From Deltaproteobacteria bacterium (GTDB lineage: Bacteria > Desulfobacterota > Desulfuromonadia > Geobacterales > Pseudopelobacteraceae): 8,693 bases of DNA. The stretch covers positions 1-8,693 of the forward strand of contig JACRCG010000065.1 in assembly GCA_016219145.1 (NCBI GenBank), read 5' to 3'. The notes beneath the pieces are model-generated. The model searched no databases. It saw only the letters and a list, made by a program, of their open reading frames with translations, and had not been told where the DNA came from. Positions 1 to 4,791 of this stretch are shown here, piece by piece. The position numbers and the translations under genes are program-made. Each line of letters starts with the position of its first letter. Position 1 is the stretch's first letter.

Positions 1-307
1 CGCTCAAGAGTTCCACCGACGCCTTGGCCTGCAAATCGGCCAGGATTATCAGGGGCTGGCCGGCAGTGACCCTGTCGCCTTCCTTCACAAGAATACTGTT
101 AATGATGCCACCTTCGAGGTGTTGCACGGTCTTCCTGCGGGAGTCGACCATAACGGTCCCCTGAGCCTGAACAGCGCCATGCAGTGAGGCCAACGTACCC
201 CAGGCAACAAAAATCGACCCAAAAATAATAATAATGGCAATTCCAGCCAAAATAACCTTTTTGGAACTGGTTTCTGCGTTTTCAATATGTGTCGGCAGTT
301 TAGGCAT
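1..307 (-). CDS. HlyD-family type I secretion membrane fusion protein (N-terminal part; runs off left edge)
   Basis: This is the periplasmic adaptor of a type I secretion system. It would link the inner-membrane ABC exporter to a TolC-like outer-membrane channel. About 102 codons are visible, from the ATG at 307-305. Residues 1-17 are a short cytoplasmic tail, and residues 18-40 are one hydrophobic segment (VILAGIAIIIIFGSIFVAWG), giving the usual single N-terminal membrane anchor. Residues 59-91 carry the family hallmark RKTVQHLEGGIINSILVKEG, then D..TAGQPL, which is the first half of the biotinyl-lipoyl-like domain. The coiled-coil hairpin would begin where the window ends. The start is supported by an AAGGAGG six bases upstream and by the 8-base overlap (ATGCCTAA) with the stop of the upstream ABC gene, so the two are co-transcribed and probably translationally coupled. 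The substrate cannot be told from this window. Confidence 0.93.
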   Translation of the reverse strand, partial: MPKLPTHIENAETSSKKVILAGIAIIIIFGSIFVAWGTLASLHGAVQAQGTVMVDSRRKTVQHLEGGIINSILVKEGDRVTAGQPLIILADLQAKASVELLS

Positions 308-2012
308 TGGCAGCCTCCTTGTCAGCGCCACGCTGATTGGAAGGCGCTGAAGGAAGCGTGGGCTGCGGCTTGGACATCCGCTCAAGAACGGCGTCCCGTG
401 GGCCATACAGCGCAAGCGCCCCATCCTGCATCAACAGCAGCCGGGAAACCTGACTTAGCAGCGAAAGCTTGTGAGTGATTACAATGGTAGTCACTTTCGC
501 TTCTCTCAATTCACCTAAAGTTTTTATGAGGGCGGCTTCTCCTTCAGTGTCCAGATTTGAATCCGGCTCGTCCAGAACCAGCAGTGTTGGCGAGTCATAC
601 AACGCTCGGGCCATGCCTATCCTCTGCTTCTGGCCTCCCGAAAGCACGGTGCCCCCTTCACCAATTGGCGTGTCGTAGCCGTCAGGCATTGAAAGCACCA
701 TCTGGTGGACTCCAGTCTTTTGGGCAGCCGCGATGACCTTGCCGGAATCCGGAACACCCATGCGGGCAATGTTCTGGGCAATAGTACCGGGGAACAGTTC
801 GATCTCTTGCGGGAGGTATCCGGTATGCGGACCTATTTCATCGCGGCTCCAGGAAGAGAGGTCAGCACCGTCCATCCGGACTATGCCTGCCGTCGGCTTC
901 CAGATTCCGGTCAGGATCCGGGCCAGAGACGACTTTCCGGACGCGCTGGGCCCGATAATGCCGAGCGTGTCACCGGCCGAAAGGGTGAATCCGATGTTCT
1001 TGAGAATTGACTTGTTGGACTGGCGAATACCGAATGACACGCCTTCAAGCTGCAACTCCCCTTTTGGAGGTGGTAGCTGCATGTGGACCTGTTCATCAGG
1101 AAGCGACTTTACAAAAGCGCTGAGCCGGTCATAGGCCCCCCGGGCCTCTATCAGGCTTTTCCAGGAAGCTATGGCAGATTCAATCGGAGATATGGCACGG
1201 CCAAACAGGATCGTGCCGGCAATCATGACGCCCGAGCTGAGATTGTCCTGGATGACCAGGTAGGCTCCGACCCCGAGCATTATCGACTGCAGAGCCTGAC
1301 GGAAGAAACGGGTAGCGCCGGAGATGATGCCAGCCCGGTTACTGGCAAAGCTCTGCAGTCCGATCGCCTCATGGTTAATCTCCCGCCAGCGTGCCAGCAC
1401 TGCCGGCCCCATTCCCATGGCATTCACCGTTTCGGCGCTCCGCAGTGCCGTTTCAACCTGCCGGGAGGCCTTGCGCGCAGCAACATTGGCAGCATCAAGA
1501 GGCTCTCTGGTAGCCTTCTCGTTGATGATGGTAAGCAACAGCATGATGATGGCTCCAGCCAGGCTGACCCAGAAAAGCAGTGGATGCATTAAATACAGTA
1601 TAAACATGTAGATCGGCAGCCAGGGGGCATCAAAAAATGCGAAAATACCGCTGCCACCCAAAAACTGCTTGATCGTGTTAAGGTCCCGCAGGCCGTAGGC
1701 GTATGAACTTACTCCCGGATTACCAGCCTTGCCAAGCATGGAGGAGAGCAGGAACGGTCCCCAGGCGGAGTCCAGAGCATTGTTTGATTTCACCAGCAGG
1801 CGGGAGCGCACCAGTTCCAGACAGCCCATCATGGCCAATGCAGCCAGCAGCAGAATCGTCATGACCCACAGGGTTTCGAGACTGCGGCTGGAAAGTACGC
1901 GATCATAGACCTGTAGCATGTACAGCGAAGGTGAAAGCAGTAACATGTTGATGAGAAGGCTGAAAACTGCGGCGGGGACAAAATAATGCTTCAGCAGAAA
2001 GGCACGATTCAT
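300..2012 (-). CDS. Type I secretion system permease/ATPase, PrtD-type ABC exporter
   Basis: This inner-membrane ABC exporter uses ATP to drive an unfolded substrate straight out through the adaptor and a TolC-like channel. It has 570 residues. Residues 10-30, 45-65, about 130-165 and 240-270 are the hydrophobic parts of a type 1 ABC transmembrane domain, with the family-typical YMLQVYDRVL at 31-40 and FFDAPWLPIY at 126-135. The nucleotide-binding domain covers about 315-545: Walker A GPSASGKSS 354-362, Q-loop YLPQ 399-402, signature LSGGQ 457-461, Walker B LLVLDEP 477-483 and switch His514. DEPDSNLD is the PrtD-type Walker B/D-loop. No C39 peptidase or inactive peptidase-like domain precedes the membrane part. 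That fits PrtD/AprD-like exporters of RTX proteases, lipases or adhesins rather than HlyB or bacteriocin exporters. AAAAGGAA precedes the ATG. All ATPase motifs are intact. The substrate is unknown. Confidence 0.95.
   Translation of the reverse strand: MNRAFLLKHYFVPAAVFSLLINMLLLSPSLYMLQVYDRVLSSRSLETLWVMTILLLAALAMMGCLELVRSRLLVKSNNALDSAWGPFLLSSMLGKAGNPGVSSYAYGLRDLNTIKQFLGGSGIFAFFDAPWLPIYMFILYLMHPLLFWVSLAGAIIMLLLTIINEKATREPLDAANVAARKASRQVETALRSAETVNAMGMGPAVLARWREINHEAIGLQSFASNRAGIISGATRFFRQALQSIMLGVGAYLVIQDNLSSGVMIAGTILFGRAISPIESAIASWKSLIEARGAYDRLSAFVKSLPDEQVHMQLPPPKGELQLEGVSFGIRQSNKSILKNIGFTLSAGDTLGIIGPSASGKSSLARILTGIWKPTAGIVRMDGADLSSWSRDEIGPHTGYLPQEIELFPGTIAQNIARMGVPDSGKVIAAAQKTGVHQMVLSMPDGYDTPIGEGGTVLSGGQKQRIGMARALYDSPTLLVLDEPDSNLDTEGEAALIKTLGELREAKVTTIVITHKLSLLSQVSRLLLMQDGALALYGPRDAVLERMSKPQPTLPSAPSNQRGADKEAANA
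314..320 (-). promoter_or_regulatory. Ribosome binding site of the HlyD-family gene
   Basis: AAGGAGG on the minus strand, six bases before ATG 307-305, lies inside the last codons of the ABC exporter gene. It is a near-perfect Shine-Dalgarno sequence and decides the start of the adaptor gene, which overlaps the exporter stop. Confidence 0.85.
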
Positions 2013-2082
2013 GGGGATTCCTTTTTGGTCTTCAGGCGGCTGTCCGGATTGCAGCCCTTATCTTGCTGCCATAACTTTTGAG

Positions 2083-2111
2083 AACTAACAGATGGGTCGG
2101 CGTTTTGTCAA
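2083..2111 (-). promoter_or_regulatory. Possible promoter of the type I secretion operon
   Basis: On the minus strand a perfect -35 hexamer TTGACA (2111-2106) is followed after 17 bases by TTAGTT (2088-2083), a poor -10. The position, about 70 bases before the exporter ATG, is suitable. A small inverted repeat, GCAGC 2051-2055 with GCTGC 2065-2069, would fall in the leader. Only the -35 is convincing; an activator or another sigma factor may be needed, or the match may be chance. Apart from this I see no feature in 2013-2196. Confidence 0.3.
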
Positions 2112-2196
2112 CCAGCATCGTCAGACATCAAGCGAATGAAGCGATTGTAAGGAGCTGATTAACATGTTATGGTTGCGAAGCCAATATAGAACATAG

Positions 2197-2391
2197 ATCC
2201 AGAGCCTGCTGAATAACCAGGTAAAACAAACAAAATGGCCGATCACATTCAGTATCGGCGCCGCAACATACATCCCGCCACAATCTGTTGACGAGCTGGT
2301 TCAAAAGACTGACGAACTGATGTATGCTGTCAAGCGCGAAGGCAAGAACAGACTTCTTCACATGGAGTTCGGGAGGGACGCCAATGGCTAA
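2197..2391 (+). pseudogene. Relic of a diguanylate cyclase (GGDEF domain), C-terminal end only
   Basis: The frame ending at TAA 2389-2391 reads IQSLLNNQV..., then WPITFSIGAATY (2236-2271), PPQSVDEL and LMYAVKREGKNR (2317-2352). This is the conserved end of GGDEF domains: the w.vTfSIG strand, the s.deLl..aD.lMY helix and the aKreGKNr tail. The frame is blocked by TAG at 2194-2196. Upstream codons show neither the GG(D/E)EF active-site motif nor the earlier nucleotide-binding half, so only about 50 recognisable residues of a roughly 160-residue domain remain. It therefore cannot make c-di-GMP. Its stop overlaps the doxX start by 8 bases (ATGGCTAA), which suggests the lost gene once preceded doxX in an operon. 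An in-frame ATG at 2164 with a good AAGGAG upstream is followed by only ten codons before the TAG. The family assignment rests on reading the motif, without a database search. Confidence 0.72.
2300..2328 (+). promoter_or_regulatory. Possible sigma70-type promoter for doxX
   Basis: TTCAAA (2300-2305), a 17-base spacer and TATGCT (2323-2328) match four of six bases in each hexamer. Transcription would start near 2335, about 50 bases before the doxX ATG. It lies wholly within the GGDEF relic, so if real it arose from or was kept in former coding sequence. The match is modest. Confidence 0.3.
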
Positions 2392-2830
2392 AGGAACTTT
2401 TGACGCGACTGGCCTGATCGCACCGCTGATGGTTCGTATTCCGCTGGGCCTGATTTTCATGGCTCACGGTTCCCAGAAACTGCTGGGCCTTTTTGGCGGG
2501 CAGGGACTGACCGGAACCTTCAATACATTTGAAACTAAAATGGGGATCCCGCCCATATTCACCCTGCTGGCTATTATTGCCGAGTTTGGAGGCGGTTTCG
2601 GGATTCTGGCCGGCTTTCTGACGCGTCTTTCTGCGGCCGGTATTTCGGCTGTCATGCTGGTGGCTATATACAAAGTCCACTGGATAAACGGTTTCTTTCT
2701 GAACGGCGCCTGTGTCGCCGGGCGTGGTCACGGCATCGAATATAACGTCGCCTTGCTAGGGATGGCGCTTTATCTGCTTGTCGCCGGAGGCGGCCGGTGG
2801 TGCCTGGACCGGTTGGTGTTTCGATCATAA
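2384..2830 (+). CDS. DoxX family inner-membrane protein
   Basis: A 148-residue, strongly hydrophobic protein with about four membrane segments (roughly residues 10-30, 57-77, 82-102 and 120-138). It shows the DoxX-family pattern: R18 and GLIFMAHGSQKL (22-33) in the first helix, then LFGGQGL, a FET..G.PP stretch and AEFGGG (66-71) at the start of the second helix, followed by GFLTRLSAAG. Members of this family are small membrane proteins, some linked to quinone or sulfur redox or stress. The exact function here is unknown. I choose ATG 2384 because GGGAGG (2371-2376) lies seven bases upstream and the homologous part begins here. An in-frame ATG at 2324 would add 20 residues read from the GGDEF relic in another frame and lacks a ribosome site. 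A palindrome follows the stop directly, and prfC begins 54 bases later. Confidence 0.9.
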   Translation: MAKGTFDATGLIAPLMVRIPLGLIFMAHGSQKLLGLFGGQGLTGTFNTFETKMGIPPIFTLLAIIAEFGGGFGILAGFLTRLSAAGISAVMLVAIYKVHWINGFFLNGACVAGRGHGIEYNVALLGMALYLLVAGGGRWCLDRLVFRS

Positions 2831-2835
2831 AAAAC

Positions 2836-2855
2836 AAGGCGGGCTTGCCCGCCTT
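2836..2855. terminator. GC-rich palindrome between doxX and prfC, possible bidirectional terminator
   Basis: AAGGCGGGC and GCCCGCCTT form a perfect nine-base inverted repeat around two bases (in practice a CTTG tetraloop on an eight-pair stem), five bases after the doxX stop. Read rightwards the tail is TCGATTGTTT, a broken U-tract. Read leftwards it is GTTTTTTAT, a good one. It should therefore terminate antisense transcripts better than doxX mRNA, and some read-through into prfC is likely. Confidence 0.65.
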
Positions 2856-2869
2856 TCGATTGTTTGCAA

Positions 2870-2874
2870 AGGAG
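2870..2874 (+). promoter_or_regulatory. Ribosome binding site of prfC
   Basis: AGGAG, within AAAGGAGT, lies ten bases before GTG 2885. It favours this GTG over the in-frame TTG at 2864, which would sit upstream of the site and give a seven-residue extension with no family counterpart. Confidence 0.75.
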
Positions 2875-2884
2875 TCATAACAGC

Positions 2885-4468
2885 GTGGAACAGTTCAACC
2901 GGGAAGAAGTAGAAAAACGCCGCACCTTCGCCATCATCAGTCACCCTGACGCCGGCAAAACGACCATTACCGAGAAATTGCTGCTGTTCGGCGGCGCCAT
3001 ACAGCAGGCCGGCGAAGTGCGCGCCAGAAAAAGCGCCCGGCACGCCACCTCTGACTGGATGGAGCTGGAAAAGCAGCGCGGCATCTCGGTCACCTCGTCG
3101 GTCATGAAGTTTGCCTACCGTGGCTGTGAGATCAATCTGCTGGACACCCCCGGACACAACGATTTTTCCGAGGACACCTACCGGGTATTGACCGCAGTTG
3201 ACTCGGTTCTGATGGTAATCGACTCCGTCAAAGGCGTTGAAAGCCAGACCAGAAAACTGCTGGAGGTCTGCCGCCTGCGCCACACTCCGATCATGACCTT
3301 CATGAACAAGCTCGACCGCGAGGGTCAGGAACCGCTGGATCTGCTGGATGACATCGAGAAAAACCTCAAGATGCAGACCGCGCCTGTCACCTGGCCGGTC
3401 GGGATGGGCAAGCGTTTTCGCGGCACGTATCACCTGCATACGAAAGAGCTGATTTTTTTTGACGCCGAAGCGGACAACGGCACCGGGGAAATACTGACGG
3501 TAACCGGGCTTGATGACCCGCGCCTGGATGAGCTTCTGGGCAGCCAGGTGAACGAGCTGCGCCACGACGTGGAACTTTTGGAGGGGGCCGCCCATCCGTT
3601 TGACGAGGAAGCTTATCTGGCCGGCCGGCAGACTCCGGTCTTTTTCGGCAGCGCCATTAACACCTTCGGAATCCAGCAGCTTCTGGACGCCTTTGTTGAA
3701 CATGCCCCGCATCCGCTGCCGCGCGAGTCAGTCAGCCGGGCGGTCTCGCCGTATGAAGAGCCGTTCAGCGGCTTTACCTTCAAAATACAGGCGAACATGG
3801 ATCCGGCCCACCGTGACCGAATCGCTTTTTTCAGGATCTGTTCCGGCAAATTCACACGCGGCATGAAAGTCCGGCACGTCAGGCTGGGACGCGACGTCCA
3901 GATTGCCAACGCCACCATCTTCATGGCCCAGGATCGAACCAATGTTGAAGAAGCCTGGCCCGGCGACATTATCGGCATCCATAATCACGGCACCATCAAG
4001 ATCGGCGACACCTTCACTCAGGGGGAGGAGTTGAAATTCACCGGGATTCCCAGTTTTGCACCGGAGCATTTCCGCAAGGTCCGTCTTTTGAATCCAATGA
4101 AGTCCAAGGCTCTGGAAAAGGGGTTGGTTCAGCTGGCTGAGGAGGGCGCCACCCAGGTCTTCAAACCGTTGATGGGTTCGGATTGGGTCATCGGAGCCGT
4201 GGGGTTATTGCAGTTTGAGGTGGTCATGCATCGCCTCGAACATGAGTACGGCGTAAAGGTTGCTTTTGAGCCTGTCAGCTACGTCACCGCCCGTTGGGTC
4301 AGCGGTGATAAGAAGCGGATTGAGGAGTTCGAGAAGAAGGAAGCCATGCATGTCTATATCGACGGCGAAGGCAAACTGACCTATATGGCTGGCAGTCAGT
4401 GGCGACTGGACAACACGATTGAGAACTGGAAAGGGCTGGAGTTCCACGAAACCAGTGAGCACAGTTAA
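2885..4468 (+). CDS. prfC: Peptide chain release factor 3 (RF3)
   Basis: RF3 is a cytoplasmic translational GTPase that removes RF1 or RF2 from the ribosome after peptide release. From GTG 2885 the protein has 527 residues, close to the 529 of E. coli RF3. The GTPase motifs are all present: G1 SHPDAGKT 19-26 (the SHPDAGKT form is typical of RF3 rather than EF-G), the switch I end RGISVTSSV 65-73, G3 DTPGH 87-91, G4 NKLD 141-144 and a GSAINTFG G5 region. Domain II follows (FTFKIQANMDPAHRDRIAF), and the C-terminal domain ends with MAGSQWRLDNTIENW. RF3 is not universal, so this gene says only that this lineage retains it. A run of eight T (3453-3460) lies in the coding sequence. No promoter of its own is evident, and it may be read through from doxX. 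No damage is seen. Confidence 0.97.
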   Translation: MEQFNREEVEKRRTFAIISHPDAGKTTITEKLLLFGGAIQQAGEVRARKSARHATSDWMELEKQRGISVTSSVMKFAYRGCEINLLDTPGHNDFSEDTYRVLTAVDSVLMVIDSVKGVESQTRKLLEVCRLRHTPIMTFMNKLDREGQEPLDLLDDIEKNLKMQTAPVTWPVGMGKRFRGTYHLHTKELIFFDAEADNGTGEILTVTGLDDPRLDELLGSQVNELRHDVELLEGAAHPFDEEAYLAGRQTPVFFGSAINTFGIQQLLDAFVEHAPHPLPRESVSRAVSPYEEPFSGFTFKIQANMDPAHRDRIAFFRICSGKFTRGMKVRHVRLGRDVQIANATIFMAQDRTNVEEAWPGDIIGIHNHGTIKIGDTFTQGEELKFTGIPSFAPEHFRKVRLLNPMKSKALEKGLVQLAEEGATQVFKPLMGSDWVIGAVGLLQFEVVMHRLEHEYGVKVAFEPVSYVTARWVSGDKKRIEEFEKKEAMHVYIDGEGKLTYMAGSQWRLDNTIENWKGLEFHETSEHS

Positions 4469-4477
4469 TCCAAAAAT

Positions 4478-4672
4478 ATGAAGACATTCACAAACCTGAG
4501 AGCAACCATAAACGCACTCCGGAGCATGCCTTACTCGCATTTTCCATTGATCATGCCGGGAGTTCATCCCTTGCTCGCGCCACTGATAATGTTTCGCCTG
4601 AAACGGAGGGGCTTTTCAAACTGCCGCGTCGAAGCAGTCAACAAGGGATTAGTCGTGTACGCTGACAAATGA
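4478..4672 (+). CDS. Doubtful 64-codon ORF, possible relic of a methyltransferase C-terminus
   Basis: This ORF starts nine bases after the prfC stop. It encodes a basic 64-residue product with a hydrophobic middle (FPLIMPGVHPLLAPLIMF) and the end RRGFSNCRVEAVNKGLVVYA. The end resembles the last beta-hairpin of class I SAM-dependent methyltransferases (GF..v.v....gl.v.A.K), but this is only a pattern by eye. There is no Shine-Dalgarno before ATG 4478, and at ATG 4526 a GGAG lies only one base away, too close. No SAM-binding part is present. It may be a decayed gene end, a small real gene or chance; I do not claim a function. The remaining 4673-4719 shows nothing clear. Confidence 0.22.
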   Translation: MKTFTNLRATINALRSMPYSHFPLIMPGVHPLLAPLIMFRLKRRGFSNCRVEAVNKGLVVYADK

Positions 4673-4719
4673 GATCCGGGATGTAACTCCGGTTATTGAG
4701 CAAATAATCCATTCCCTGC

Positions 4720-4749
4720 TTGCATCTTCCACTGATTGAAGTGTAGAAT
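4720..4749 (+). promoter_or_regulatory. Probable sigma70-type promoter of the cobalamin operon
   Basis: TTGCAT (4720-4725), an 18-base spacer and TAGAAT (4744-4749) match four of six and five of six consensus bases. The start would fall near 4756, giving a leader of about 35 bases before ATG 4792. Such a leader is too short for a cobalamin riboswitch. I find no B12-box in the whole 4469-4791 gap. A partial sigma54-like match (GGCAC 4752-4756, TTGA 4762-4765) just downstream lacks the key C. Confidence 0.5.
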
Positions 4750-4781
4750 CCGGCACCTGTTTTGACCCCCCATTCACCTGC

Positions 4782-4785
4782 GAGG
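4782..4785 (+). promoter_or_regulatory. Ribosome binding site of the CbiH-CobQ fusion gene
   Basis: GAGG lies six bases before ATG 4792. It selects this ATG over the in-frame TTG at 4762, which has no such site and would add ten residues unlike the family N-terminus. Confidence 0.65.
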
Positions 4786-4791
4786 CATCTA

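Noticed and set aside
2164..2196. Ten-codon leader-like ORF with a good AAGGAG ribosome site
   Set aside because: It is in frame with the GGDEF relic and ends at the TAG before it; no attenuator hairpin or biased codon run follows, so it is more simply part of the decayed gene or chance.
2825..3712. 295-codon open frame on the minus strand opposite prfC
   Set aside because: It is antisense to clear RF3 coding sequence, its product resembles no family I know, and GC-rich codon bias commonly leaves such frames open.
4616..4700. Short inverted repeats after prfC, such as CCGG pairs near 4675-4695
   Set aside because: Stems are short and mismatched with no T-run, so no terminator is called for prfC.
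4752..4765. Sigma54-like element GGCAC-N5-TTGA before the cobalamin operon
   Set aside because: The nearly invariant C of the -12 GC is an A, and a better sigma70-type site lies directly upstream.
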